Positions 1-9,379 are shown, numbered from the stretch's first letter. The stretch: 64,000 nt of DNA from Leishmania mexicana MHOM/GT/2001/U1103 (GCF_000234665.1 NC_018335.1:1411825-1475824); one strand, 5' to 3'. Made by a program: numbers and translations. Notes: a model not told the origin generated them from the letters alone.

Positions 1-1
1 G

Positions 2-85
2 AACAAGCCGGGTGCCATGGCGAAGCATCACTATGCTGGCACTGTGTCCATCCCCGGCACAGAGAAGTACATCACGGAGATGTAG
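2..85 (+). CDS. 3' end of an unidentified protein gene (partial)
   Basis: An open frame enters from the left edge and runs 27 codons to a TAG at 83-85. The visible tail is hydrophilic and ends in KYITEM; it has no recognisable motif or targeting signal. It is on the same strand as every other gene here and has a pyrimidine- and GT-rich spacer after it, as expected for the end of a trypanosomatid gene. The frame could be chance, because too little is visible to identify a family. Confidence 0.4.
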   Translation, partial: NKPGAMAKHHYAGTVSIPGTEKYITEM

Positions 86-590
86 AAGGCTGGCCAACCT
101 TGTGCGAGACGAAGAAGGACTTGCGCACGGCTGATCTTGTGCTCGCCTTCATGTACTTCTTTTTCGGTCACGTTGTCTTTTCCCACGCTTATCGCGTGGC
201 AGCATGTGTTGGAGTGTGTGTGTGTGTGTGTGCATGTACATGCCAGCTCGCATCGAGGAAGCTCAGTTTGGGTTGCTGCAGGGACGGGCCGCAGGTGCGC
301 AGATGCTGCCGTCGCCGCGGTCGATAGCAACCCAGTTGACATTGAGCTTGTTGCAGTGGTACGTGGGGAGGACTGCGCGAGACGGGGTGCAACAGCTGCA
401 TGGCATGAGGGGAGTAGCAGTGCACACAATGGTGTCTCCCGCGCGATTCAATGTGTTTCCAGTGTCTTCCCTCGATGATTGCTCTTTGTGTAGTGTATGC
501 TCGTTCTCGTTTTGCTGCCTGTGCTTCGTGAGACACGCACAGGACAGCTATGTGTGCATTGGCTCTGCCTCACTGTCGCACGCACTCTCT

Positions 591-624
591 CACGCACGCA
601 CTCTCTCGAGAGAGTGCGTGCGTG
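591..624. repeat. Perfect 34-nt palindrome
   Basis: Positions 591-607 and 608-624 are exact reverse complements with no spacer; the centre reads CTCTC/GAGAG. The flanking bases 590 and 625 (both T) do not pair, so the symmetry stops sharply. It could form a hairpin in RNA or a small cruciform in DNA. It lies in the spacer after the first partial gene and is probably 3' UTR. Confidence 0.9.
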
Positions 625-1302
625 TATGTGTGTGATGGGGCGAAGGGGCGTACGTGAGCACGCCTCGTGCACACGGTGTAGTTAGGATTTGAGTTAAAGC
701 TTTAGCCAAGAGGGGCCTCCACCCTCGACCCCGCGTTCTAAACGAGCGACACAAAAGTAAAAGCGCACGTAAGCAGGTGCACCCAAGCACGCACAGAGAC
801 ACTCACGCACGCGCACACGGAGAGGGTTGAAGCGGTGGACGTGACGGCGACGGTGGAGAAAGCGGCTTGCTCATCGCTAGCGCACACAGACACGTCCTCG
901 TTCGCATGTCTTTGTGGTGCGTTGCCGCGAGTCTCCGTGGTGGTAGTCATGTGATCTACGTGACAAGGCTGCAGAGTTTGCAACGAGGTTGAGCGAGAGC
1001 TTGACGGGGATGCCACTCCGTAGCTGGATAAGAGAGCATAGGCTGGCGCAAAAGGTGGCGGTTGCACGCAAGCGCGTGCAGCAGAGGCGTGCGCAGATTT
1101 CTTTGCTGTGCTTTTATGACCCTTCTCATCCTACTTGCTATCCGCTCTCTTCTGCGGCTCTTGCGTGTGCCATCTTTGATCACCTTCTCTCTCTCTGCCC
1201 CACAAGCGCCCGTGCTCAAAGGCTGCGTTGGCGTCGCAGCAGCTGCGAATCCCGAGCAACAAGCAGGTAGTCTCTCGTTTTGAGCCCGCTCACACCCGTA
1301 GC

Positions 1303-1333
1303 TACACCTCCCCCTTCTCCCCCCTCCCAAAGC
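1303..1333 (+). promoter_or_regulatory. Pyrimidine tract and trans-splice acceptor for the PH-domain gene
   Basis: An almost pure C/T run is followed by AG within the next few bases. In trypanosomatids this is where the spliced leader is joined. It lies downstream of the longer reading frame's upstream end (a TTG near 1228), which supports the ATG at 1360 as the true start. Confidence 0.6.
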
Positions 1334-1359
1334 ACAGGAGCAGTGGAGCTGCCAGCATC

Positions 1360-2214
1360 ATGCCGACGTTTTTCGAGGCGAGGGCCGAGAAGTTGATGCT
1401 TGCCGCTCAAGAGGAGTGCCGCTTGTTGGCAGCGCAGTTGGAAAAAAGTAGTTCAGCACGAGCCGCGTCCACTTGTGGGCTGCAGGGCACGACTCGCGCG
1501 GCACCAGCGACTGCACCCGCGGCGGCCAGGCCCCCACCGAGTCCCCAGAGAGCGTGCAGCGCCACCACGGAGACGGCTAACGTGAAGGGTCTCTCCATAG
1601 GCTCCTCCACCTCCACCTCACCCGATCGAGCCAAGAGCCCGTCGGCGGCGCCCCCGTCGGCCTCCCCCGCGCGCGTTGTCATCCCCACTGCCGCCACGCA
1701 TAAGGAAGGTACGCTGCTTCACTTGGTGCGGGGTAGTGGCCTGTTCGGCGGCGGCAGTCGCTCCTTCGTGCCTCACTACATTGTTGTGTCCGGTAGCGCT
1801 GGGATCTCGTGGTACGCGTCCGAAGCGGAGTACCGCCAGGACCGCTCTCGGCCACTCGGGCACGCCAACTTCTGGATCGAGACGTTCAACAGCCGAGGCA
1901 GCCGCTTCAAGAAGGCCGCCGTGTGCTGGCCGCTCATCTTGCCTGACGATTGCCCAGAGGCGAAGGACACCAACAAGACATACTTCGCTGTAGACTATTA
2001 CACGCCCAACGAAGCGCGGGAGCAAGTTGTGCTGGCGGCGGCGTCGCCGGCAGAACGCGACGAGTGGGTGCAGCTTCTCACCAAGTACATTGACCTTTAC
2101 TTGGCCCCTCGCGCAGAGTCGGAGGAGCTGCAGCACATCCCGCGCGGCGCGGCAGTCCCGCTGCACCGGTCAGGGGTCATCGAGGGAGAAGCTCCGGGCG
2201 GTAACATTATCTGA
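1360..2214 (+). CDS. PH-domain protein
   Basis: A protein of 284 residues. Residues 1-30 look helical, 31-113 are a Ala/Pro/Ser-rich disordered linker, and about 115-247 read as a pleckstrin-homology domain: KEGTLLHL opens the first strand, strands with aromatic residues follow, and the last helix ASPAERDEWVQLL carries the Trp (W236) typical of PH folds. PH domains bind phosphoinositides or proteins at membranes; I see no catalytic domain, so an adaptor or targeting role is an inference. A clear Lys/Arg phosphoinositide signature is not obvious in the first loop, so lipid binding is uncertain. The ATG at 1360 is the first after a pyrimidine tract/AG; the frame is open upstream without another ATG. 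Confidence 0.75.
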   Translation: MPTFFEARAEKLMLAAQEECRLLAAQLEKSSSARAASTCGLQGTTRAAPATAPAAARPPPSPQRACSATTETANVKGLSIGSSTSTSPDRAKSPSAAPPSASPARVVIPTAATHKEGTLLHLVRGSGLFGGGSRSFVPHYIVVSGSAGISWYASEAEYRQDRSRPLGHANFWIETFNSRGSRFKKAAVCWPLILPDDCPEAKDTNKTYFAVDYYTPNEAREQVVLAAASPAERDEWVQLLTKYIDLYLAPRAESEELQHIPRGAAVPLHRSGVIEGEAPGGNII

Positions 2215-2764
2215 AACAGCACGCCGTGTGTTTGTGTGTGTGTTGCCGTGACGCGAGACGTGTCGTGTGATGTGCACGCGTGGCCGCTGTGGAAGCAAGA
2301 GCAAGGTGAAGAAGGCAGGTGAAGGAGCTGTATGCTTGCTGTTGTTGCTCTGCTTATTATTTTTGTTGGCCGTCCTTCTCGACGCCCGCGTATCGACAGA
2401 TCGAGTGGTGACACGATGCCCCCGCTTTTACCTCTCCCCTCCTGCCCGTCTCTCCCTCTCCTTCACTTTGTGGTGGCTGCTCCCGCTCTAAGGCATGTGA
2501 TGGGCACGCGAACGTGCGCCCCCGTATCTCGCGATCGCCACGTGTGCTGCGCGTTGTTTCCCCCCCTTCCTTTCGCCCACAGCGCAGCGCGCTATCTAGG
2601 ACTGCAGGACCACCGTCCAGCTGTGGCTCCCACGTCTCTCCTCTGTGCGCTGCTGCACACGTACGTACCGGGAGAGTGACGACGCCATCCGATTGCCGCC
2701 ACGCATCTCGTCTCTCATCCTCCCCACCTCCCAGCCACCTGGTGGCCCACATAGACATAGAATC
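2215..2764. other. Intergenic spacer
   Basis: GT-rich start, then a C/T-rich half. A pyrimidine run at 2711-2730 ends in CAG at 2732-2734, a good trans-splice acceptor 30 nt before the next ATG. No gene seen. Confidence 0.7.
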
Positions 2765-4069
2765 ATGACAACTCTACCGGTGCTTCACTTGAAGGCGACC
2801 AGCCTGCAGAATGTGACTATCGCTGAGGACCTGAGTGACACCACAGCGACCCTCTACACGTTCCTCCGCTCGATCCCCAGCGCCGCGGAAACTGAACTGG
2901 CCCTCCAGCCCTTCCTCGAATCCCTCCACGCGGCTCCGTCGTCCGGCAGGGCTGCTCTCATGCGGCGACCGAATCATCGCCTTGTACAGCTTCTGGAGTC
3001 GGTGGCCGTTGATGGCGTCTTTCGTTGCACACCGCATCTCCTTCCTGCGTTGGCGCGTCACTCAGATCGGTGGCTGCACCGGTTAGGGTACGCCTCGATG
3101 GACGGTGAGGCGGCTGATTCGATGGCAGCGATGGACTCTGCGGCACATGCAGCGAGCGGGTCGCAGCGATCGGCGTCACCTTCGACGACTGCACCGTTTC
3201 CATTCATGCGCGTGCGGGCGACGGACATGCACCAGTACGCCGATCCGTACGCAGCCTATGAGGCTGATTACGTGGGGAGGCAGGAGGCGGCTCACTCGCC
3301 TCATGTGGATGCCTCTTCCAGCGACGAAGGACATTTGCCTAAGAGCGGGCCTGCAGCAGAGTCGAGTGGCTTGCAGCACAGAGACACCATTCCTCCTGAT
3401 GAAGAGGCATCGCCCGTATCGGCTGAGGTGTCTGCGCTCACTGTTCCTGGAGCTGAGCCGCAGCTGAGCGAGCCAGTACCGTCTGCGTCGCACGCAGTGA
3501 CTCCAGCGGCAACAGGGGCGCTCACCTTCGCCCCCGCGATTCACCCGGTGCTCCACCTCATCGCAAACCAAGTTGTGCCGCAGCATGAGGAAGGGGAGAA
3601 GACGGGACGCGGGAACGCGGAGGAGCGGGCGCACCCGTCCTCGTCGCACGCAGTTCTCGAGGAAAAGCTGTGCCGTCTCATGGCGCGGCTAAACGACGCT
3701 GAGACGCAGCTTACTGACGCCATGGCGGAGAAGGAGGCGGCAGAGCAGGTGTGGTTGCCGTACTACAGCCGCCTCAAGACAAGCAGAATGTACGTCAACG
3801 AGCTCAAGAGTCGTTTACAGAGCGCTGCCTCCCTCTATCTGCTTCAGCGATACGAGCGCGAGACGCTCCAGCAGGCTCACGTCGGCATCGCGATGGAGTC
3901 CATGAGCTTGCAGCTGGTGCTGCGCGATGTACGCGCACGACTGAAAGATGAGCAAAGCGGCTCGCTCACAGACGACCACCAGCAAGCGACGGAGAGCGAT
4001 AGGCTGGTTCAGCAGTTGAGTGCTGTTCTGGCAGCGCCTGCGGTTGCGAGTCAGCGCAATGCGGCATGA
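2765..4069 (+). CDS. Hypothetical coiled-coil protein
   Basis: A protein of 434 residues that I do not recognise. The first ~105 residues are ordered-looking and Leu-rich (LHLKATSLQNV near the start, LPALARHSDRWLHRL at its end). A Ser/Ala/Glu-rich linker covers about 110-295. From about 298 to 425 there are heptad-like helices (LCRLMARLNDAETQL and following) predicting a coiled coil. No signal peptide or membrane segment. This architecture is common in trypanosomatid cytoskeletal or flagellar proteins, but that is only an analogy. The ATG at 2765 follows a CAG acceptor at 2732-2734; the frame extends upstream but only through pyrimidine-rich leader. Confidence 0.7.
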   Translation: MTTLPVLHLKATSLQNVTIAEDLSDTTATLYTFLRSIPSAAETELALQPFLESLHAAPSSGRAALMRRPNHRLVQLLESVAVDGVFRCTPHLLPALARHSDRWLHRLGYASMDGEAADSMAAMDSAAHAASGSQRSASPSTTAPFPFMRVRATDMHQYADPYAAYEADYVGRQEAAHSPHVDASSSDEGHLPKSGPAAESSGLQHRDTIPPDEEASPVSAEVSALTVPGAEPQLSEPVPSASHAVTPAATGALTFAPAIHPVLHLIANQVVPQHEEGEKTGRGNAEERAHPSSSHAVLEEKLCRLMARLNDAETQLTDAMAEKEAAEQVWLPYYSRLKTSRMYVNELKSRLQSAASLYLLQRYERETLQQAHVGIAMESMSLQLVLRDVRARLKDEQSGSLTDDHQQATESDRLVQQLSAVLAAPAVASQRNAA

Positions 4070-4538
4070 GATCGTGGAAGCTAAGCAGCTCACCTTGCAG
4101 ACACATAGAGGAGTACGACGGCGGCGTTAAATCATGTCCGCCAGACCCGACTCACGTCAGCGGCCTCACCAACAGAGCGGCAGCAACCTATACACACGAA
4201 GAGTTTTGACATGGCTCTCCAGAAGGGTAGAGTTGTCGCTGCGACTGACGCAAATGACTGACAAACTCCCTCACCGCATCAAACCTCTCGGGCGCTTTGC
4301 GCATCCACTCTAGCGGTTGACAGCGGCTACTGGCCGGGACGACAGTCCCTCTTCGGACTTTGCCGCACATCTTCTCCCCAGCTCAACGCCCTGTTTTCGC
4401 AGCTTTGTGCCCTCTTCTCTTTTTACTTTCGTGTATGCTGCTGCTGAGCTGCGACAACGCAGACGGCCACACACACACACGCCTACACACAGCGGTCACC
4501 ACCCACTTCTTCTTACCCCACATGCGAGGGCTGTAGTA
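4070..4538. other. Intergenic spacer
   Basis: Contains a CA run near 4469-4482 and pyrimidine stretches at 4368-4432 and 4498-4520. A four-codon ATG frame (4522-4536) ends 2 nt before the next start and would be a tiny upstream ORF only if splicing occurs upstream of it. No gene seen. Confidence 0.6.
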
Positions 4539-5810
4539 ATGCCGACATTTTGGAAGGAGCAGGCACATGTGCGCCGACTCTACAGCGCACCAGACAGCAC
4601 TAGCGAGCTCCTTGCCACATGCGACAAGACCTACGTGCCTTCCTTGGCCTACGCAGCCTCGACCAACTCCGCTGTGGTGGTGGCTGAGGACGACGCGACG
4701 GCGCCACGAGTGCAGCTTCCTTTCCCAGCCATCGATCTTGCGTGGTGCCCCTTCAAGAAAGGCACCGAAAATGCGGCTTACGCGACGGCGTGCCACAGCC
4801 AGCCTATACAGATATGGGACCTCGAGGACGCCGAGCTGCGCGCCTCGTACACCGCGACGAACGACAGCGACTACCATGTTCACGCACACGCATTGTGTTG
4901 GTTCAAGGCGCCGACGCACCAGCACTGGATCGCTGGCGGCTACGGCGGCTTCGAGGATGTCACTCAGGTGCGCGTGTTCGACATCATGGCTGAGGGCAGT
5001 CAGCCCATCTGGACATACAGCGACAGGCGCGGCAAGGGGATGGTGTCCGCTATGCATGATTGTCAGTGGCAGGGCACAGTCTCGCTGCTGGCGGTGGGGA
5101 GCTACAACGCGCCGTCGGTGCACCTCATCGACTGCCGGAAGCGGTGCCCGGTGGCGGAGTTGCATGGGCTTAAGCGGGGCGTGCAGGTGATACGAAGCGG
5201 CATCGAAGGCTCCGACCCATACTGCGTCTACGCAGGGGGAAGTCAAGGAGATAGCCGCATCGCGTGCTGGGATGTGCGCAAGCCATGCGCGCCACTCTTC
5301 ACACTATCCAGGCCCGTCCACACGAACCAAGTCTTCGAGTTTGACCTGCTCGATTTGCACCCCACCGCTGCCTCCGATGACGGCGCTTCTGGTTGCTCGC
5401 GTGGTCTTGTGTCGACCTGCTCTACGGGCGGAGTGTTGTTATACCGGTGGCGGCCAGGAGATATACCATCTGACGGCACAGAGGTGCACATTGGCGCCTC
5501 TGTGGGCCCGACGAGTGGCCTGGCAGTCGTGGGGCCCGAGACGGTCGTGGTGAGCACCGGTAGCCGCACGTACGACGTATGCCCCGATGCGTCCAAGGAG
5601 AGGGCCTGCACCCTTGTTCAGCCCCTGCCCTGCCGTGACAGCGATCATGGAGACGAAACGTTTCGACCACACTTTCCGGCTCATCGGCGCCAACGCTCGC
5701 CGATGCAGGACGGGTCAGATGAGGAGTCCAGCTTGGCAAAGCTCGAGCCTCTCCGTACCACTGAGGCAACGAATATTGCGGTTCTCTCGCTTACGCAACG
5801 ACACACGTGA
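4539..5810 (+). CDS. TCAB1: WD40 protein resembling TCAB1/WRAP53 (telomerase/scaRNP factor)
   Basis: A 423-residue beta-propeller protein. Its order of motifs follows WRAP53/TCAB1 rather than generic WD40 proteins: PIQIWDLEDAELRASY (about 89-104) matches the first-blade PIHIWD..GELRASF element; CWDVRKPCAPLFTLSR followed by HTNQVFEFDL (about 243-270) matches the CWDLR..LW.L.R..TTNQR.YFDL element; SGLAVVGPETVVVSTGSR closes the propeller. In animals TCAB1 binds the CAB box of H/ACA scaRNAs and telomerase RNA and directs the RNP to Cajal bodies. Trypanosomatids have telomerase but no classical Cajal body, so the role here may be RNP folding or trafficking (inference). The last ~60 residues are hydrophilic and weakly conserved-looking. 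The ATG at 4539 is the first in frame near the gene body. Confidence 0.7.
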   Translation: MPTFWKEQAHVRRLYSAPDSTSELLATCDKTYVPSLAYAASTNSAVVVAEDDATAPRVQLPFPAIDLAWCPFKKGTENAAYATACHSQPIQIWDLEDAELRASYTATNDSDYHVHAHALCWFKAPTHQHWIAGGYGGFEDVTQVRVFDIMAEGSQPIWTYSDRRGKGMVSAMHDCQWQGTVSLLAVGSYNAPSVHLIDCRKRCPVAELHGLKRGVQVIRSGIEGSDPYCVYAGGSQGDSRIACWDVRKPCAPLFTLSRPVHTNQVFEFDLLDLHPTAASDDGASGCSRGLVSTCSTGGVLLYRWRPGDIPSDGTEVHIGASVGPTSGLAVVGPETVVVSTGSRTYDVCPDASKERACTLVQPLPCRDSDHGDETFRPHFPAHRRQRSPMQDGSDEESSLAKLEPLRTTEATNIAVLSLTQRHT

Positions 5811-6400
5811 AGCTACGAGATGCATCTCTCGCTCTCAGCGCTACATTTCCCCGTACACCATTCCTAAGCCTTTCAGTGCATTGGTTCTCGATCACGGAAG
5901 GGCGGAGGTAGGCGCAGCTGACGTTCTGAGCAACCCCACCAACTCCCTGCCAGACACTCAGGCACATGCGCCGTCCCTTCCACTCCCCCCACACAGACTT
6001 CATGTCGTGTGTCGAGAAAAAACATACACACAGAATCGAGTTTCGGAGTGGTGGAGGACGAAAGCGCCGCCTGTCGAGTCAGAAGCCTCGCCCATCCCCT
6101 GCTTTGGCCATCCTCTGAGACTTCGAGTAAGAGCATCGAGGGCAGGTGCAACGGGGACATCCACCGCCTTCCGTCTTACAAGATACGACGAGCACAAATG
6201 GCGCTCCAAGCGGAACAGAAATGTTTGCTTCGGTGCGGCGCTCGCGTCTGTCCCGCCCAACCACTACTGCTCCTCCCTATCCCTTTATGCATCCTTCGGC
6301 GCCCTGGTTGCGCGCACAAGACCCCTCCCCCTCCTCCCCACCCTCCACCACACGCGCGCGCATCGACAAGGCATCCCACGCCTACTTCCCCTTCTCTCTC
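5811..6400. other. Spacer between the TCAB1-like gene and the assembly gap
   Basis: Noncoding by eye. C/T runs at about 6321-6350 and 6380-6400 sit just before the Ns and are probably the splice signal of the gene lost in the gap. No hydrolase-like coding sequence is visible in any frame left of the gap, so the whole N-terminal half of the next gene must lie within it. Confidence 0.6.
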
Positions 6401-6500
6401 NNNNNNNNNNNNNNNNNNNNNNNNNNNNNNNNNNNNNNNNNNNNNNNNNNNNNNNNNNNNNNNNNNNNNNNNNNNNNNNNNNNNNNNNNNNNNNNNNNNN
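6401..6500. other. Assembly gap (100 N)
   Basis: Exactly 100 Ns, the conventional placeholder for a gap of unknown size. The gene entering on the right lacks roughly 195-210 residues compared with its paralogue, so at least about 0.6 kb is missing. Tandem paralogous genes here are a plausible cause of the assembly break. Confidence 0.95.
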
Positions 6501-7016
6501 GACGCTGTGGAGGCTGCGCTGGCGTCGCTGCCGTCGTCGGGGGGCGTCGAGGAGTGCCTCCGCGGGTTCAGCGAGGACGTTGCTGTGCCGCCGTTCACGC
6601 TGGCGGAGGACGCGCCTGTGCTGGCGAAGGCGTTCGGCACGATCACTCCGTCGACGCGCCTGCGCGACATCATGGATGTGCTGCGCGCGGACGGCAGCGC
6701 GTTCGCTGCGAGGACGCTTGAGGTGATGGAGCGCAACTCACCGGTGGGCATGACGCTTGCACTGGAGAACATGAAGCGGCAGCACACGCCTGGGTGCAAC
6801 ACCGTGATGGAGAGCTTCCGTGGCGACTACACGATGGTTCAGACTTCCATTTGTGCGGATGGGCTGGCGAAGGGCGTGGAGGCGCTGCTTGTCACGAAGG
6901 ATAAGCGCCCGCAGTGGACGGTGGGGTCTGTGGATGAGCTCGATGTGGAGCTCGTGAAGCAGCAGCTTACTCTCACTGAGGGGAGGGCTTCTTTGTTCAC
7001 AGCTGGAAAAGGCTGA
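6501..7016 (+). CDS. HIBCH: 3-hydroxyisobutyryl-CoA hydrolase-like protein, C-terminal part (5' end in gap)
   Basis: The C-terminal 171 residues of an enoyl-CoA hydratase/isomerase superfamily protein, in frame from the end of the gap to TGA at 7014-7016. It aligns by eye with the second half of the complete gene at 7995-9110: VEAALASL against VEAVLDKY, SPVGMTLALENMKR against SPTAMTLALELMKR, and GVEALLVTKDKRPQW against GVRALLIDKDKKPKW. In the family this region is the C-terminal helical part that closes the CoA site; the catalytic Glu/Asp pair would be in the missing half. HIBCH releases free 3-hydroxyisobutyrate in mitochondrial valine breakdown. Truncation is an assembly effect, not evidence of a pseudogene. 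No C-terminal peroxisomal signal (ends AGKG). Confidence 0.85.
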   Translation, partial: DAVEAALASLPSSGGVEECLRGFSEDVAVPPFTLAEDAPVLAKAFGTITPSTRLRDIMDVLRADGSAFAARTLEVMERNSPVGMTLALENMKRQHTPGCNTVMESFRGDYTMVQTSICADGLAKGVEALLVTKDKRPQWTVGSVDELDVELVKQQLTLTEGRASLFTAGKG

Positions 7017-7994
7017 CGCGCATGTTTTGGTGTTTTCTATTGTCACTGCACGCCGTCGTGCCCTGTATGCTGGCGGCTGTCTGTTTCTCCTGCTATGTGT
7101 GGTGATGGGTTCTCGAGTGGCGTTGCTTAGGTGTGTTCGGCATCGGCGATGCGTAACGCAGCTCACCTCTTCGTCAGCTGTGGATTGGTGGTTATGGTGT
7201 GTCGCTTAATGGGAGTGGCTGAGTGGATGGGGTGCACCGTCCGCTAGCCATCCTCCGCAGAGAAATTCGTGAGCAACTGCCTAACTAATGCAAAAGGAGG
7301 GAGTCGGTGTCACCACACTCGCCGCAGCACTATGAGGACTTTGTCGACATGCTTGTCTTTTCCAGCAAGGTGGGCATGAGCACCGCTGTTGGTCCTTCGC
7401 CAGTGGTGGTTGCCGCTGCTCGTTCTTCCGTTGCTGATGGCCATGCGCCACAGAGCACTTCCCTTTTCTCAGCTCTCGGCGCTCGTACTCGCGCGGGGCG
7501 AAGGTGGTTGCGTGTTGGGCTTTGCGCTCTGCTCTTGTATCTCGCCCCACGACTTGCGTCTTGACGTGCTGACCTCCTCGTCCCTTTTCTCTTGTCTTTC
7601 GCCTCTATGTGCCCCTTCCCTCTGCGCTGCGCACTCGCTCGCGCGCGGGCAACGCTGCTACATCAGCGCTCTGCGCCTTGGCATCTTCCTCCCCTCGCCT
7701 CGCTGAGACGCACTAGTCAAGGTTCCCTAAGAGGCAAGGTTCCTACGGTGCGGCACACTTGCACTCGGGTGAGTGAGCTTGCTGGGCACACACGCGCACT
7801 TGTATACAGCATCGCGCACCGGTTGGAGGGTCAGGCGCTATATATATATATATTGATATATATTCCGAGGCGCTTCTCCTGCCCAAAGCCATCCCTCGGC
7901 GATTGCCGTTGACGGTACCTTTCCGTTCTCGAGTTGCAGTCGTATCGAAGACAAACGGGAGGGCCCCAAAGGTACTGGTGGGCACGAGCGCAGA
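7017..7994. other. Spacer between the two hydrolase-like genes
   Basis: No convincing gene. It includes a TA-rich microsatellite at 7838-7864 and moderate pyrimidine stretches. A short hydrophobic frame at about 7027-7209 lacks a proper ATG and was not called. Confidence 0.6.
7838..7864. repeat. TA microsatellite
   Basis: Alternating T/A with one interruption (TTGATATATAT). AT-rich runs like this stand out in GC-rich DNA; this one lies in the 5' leader region of the second hydrolase-like gene. Confidence 0.9.
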
Positions 7995-9110
7995 ATGCAT
8001 CGCACCGGCGCGCGTTGTAGCGCGAGCGTGCTCTGTAAAGACTACCCACATGCGCGCCACATTACCCTCAACCGACCCAATTCACTGAACGCGCTGGATT
8101 ATGGCATGACACGAGAGCTGCACCGACTGTACGTGACAGAGCCGGCTCCTCCGTCATCCCTGTACATCCTCACCGGGGCGGGCACAAAGGCATTCTGCGC
8201 CGGCGGCGATGTGATCGGCCTCGCGACGAACAACCCGTCCGGATGCGGTCGTGAATTCTTCTACTGGGAGTACCAAGTAGACTACAAGACGAGCATCATT
8301 CCTGCTGGGCAGGTGTGCTTGTGGGACGGCTACGTGCTCGGTGGCGGTGCTGGCTTATCGATTGGAAGTGCTTATCGCGTGGCGTCGGAGAAGGCGTGCT
8401 TTGCAATGCCTGAGGTGGCCATAGGTATGTTCCCCGATGTAGGGGCTTCGTGGTTCCTGCCGCGGCTGTCAGTGCCTGGACTTGGGCTCTACATGTGTCT
8501 CACCGGCCACCGGCTCCACGGGGCCGACCTTGTGCACCTTGGGCTTGCAACGCACTTTGTGCCATCTGCCAAGATGAGCGAGCTGGAGCAGGCTCTCGTC
8601 TCGATGTCGGACGCAGGTGATGTAGAGGCGGTGCTAGACAAGTACACGACGCCGACAACGCAGCTGCCACCATGCACCATCGCCCATTCCTTTTCCTCTC
8701 TCGCCAGGTATTTTGACATAACGGCCAACCTAACCATATCGTCCATCTTGGACGCGTGCAGGGCGCATGCACAGACGGATCCGCTGACCAAGGCAGCCGC
8801 GGACCTCATGCCCTCCTTTTCCCCAACGGCCATGACGCTCGCACTGGAGCTTATGAAGCGCGGTTCGAAGCTGAGCACACCCGTGGAGGCGTTCCAGATG
8901 GAGTACTGCGTTTCCCAGCACATGATCGCGACACACGACTTTCGCGAAGGTGTCCGAGCCCTGCTCATCGATAAAGACAAGAAGCCGAAGTGGCAACCGT
9001 CAACCGTTGCCAAGGTAACAGCGGAGGCCATCGATGCGTATTTCCGCCCCACCACACCGAACCAGCCGGTCTGGGATCCAGTGGTGCCGCTCTCGGAGCG
9101 CGCATCGTGA
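7995..9110 (+). CDS. HIBCH: 3-hydroxyisobutyryl-CoA hydrolase (enoyl-CoA hydratase/isomerase superfamily)
   Basis: A complete 371-residue protein, a normal length for the family. It hydrolyses 3-hydroxyisobutyryl-CoA in valine catabolism, normally in mitochondria. Visible family features in order: ITLNRPNSLNAL (23-34); the oxyanion-hole loop FCAGGD (67-72); the second glycine-rich loop VLGGGAG (114-120); AMPEVAIGMFPDVG with Glu140 and Asp148 at the positions of the catalytic pair of human HIBCH (E169/D177); and FLPRL (154-158). The N-terminus is basic but short, so a mitochondrial presequence is only plausible. It is the downstream member of a tandem pair with the gene truncated at 6501-7016; the two are clearly diverged, so they may differ in substrate. 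The closely related acyl-CoA hydratases cannot be excluded by eye, but the Glu/Asp spacing favours HIBCH. Confidence 0.88.
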   Translation: MHRTGARCSASVLCKDYPHARHITLNRPNSLNALDYGMTRELHRLYVTEPAPPSSLYILTGAGTKAFCAGGDVIGLATNNPSGCGREFFYWEYQVDYKTSIIPAGQVCLWDGYVLGGGAGLSIGSAYRVASEKACFAMPEVAIGMFPDVGASWFLPRLSVPGLGLYMCLTGHRLHGADLVHLGLATHFVPSAKMSELEQALVSMSDAGDVEAVLDKYTTPTTQLPPCTIAHSFSSLARYFDITANLTISSILDACRAHAQTDPLTKAAADLMPSFSPTAMTLALELMKRGSKLSTPVEAFQMEYCVSQHMIATHDFREGVRALLIDKDKKPKWQPSTVAKVTAEAIDAYFRPTTPNQPVWDPVVPLSERAS

Positions 9111-9379
9111 GTTCGGCTGACTTGTGTCATCAACAGCGTGCTTTATCGGCCTTCGTCATCTCTGTTCTGCCCGGCTGCACTCCCTACCCTTCTGAGTAGA
9201 ATGACCACTCCGGCATCTCCTTACTCGCCACGGTGCACCTCAGCTGCATCGCATGATGCATACAGCCGCGCTTCATCAGCATCTCCCATGCGAAGGTGCG
9301 AGCGAATGTGTCGCGCTGGGCGAGTTGCGCCTCCTGATCCGCAGAAATACACGCTTCGCGATACCCAGGAGCACTGATG

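Larger units (their letters stand above)
86..1359. other. Intergenic spacer (UTRs)
   Basis: No convincing gene. It holds a GT microsatellite near 215-232, a perfect 34-nt palindrome at 591-624 and pyrimidine tracts at about 1182-1200 and 1303-1328, the second being the likely trans-splice signal for the PH-domain gene. Short frames on both strands are low-complexity and look like shadows. Confidence 0.7.

Noticed and set aside
1228..1359. N-terminal extension of the PH-domain protein
   Set aside because: The longer frame begins at a TTG and crosses the likely splice acceptor; ATG 1360 is the first ATG after it.
6009..6400. Open frame running into the N gap from the left
   Set aside because: It only appears joined to the hydrolase frame because Ns are read as open; its translation is unlike the hydrolase N-terminus.
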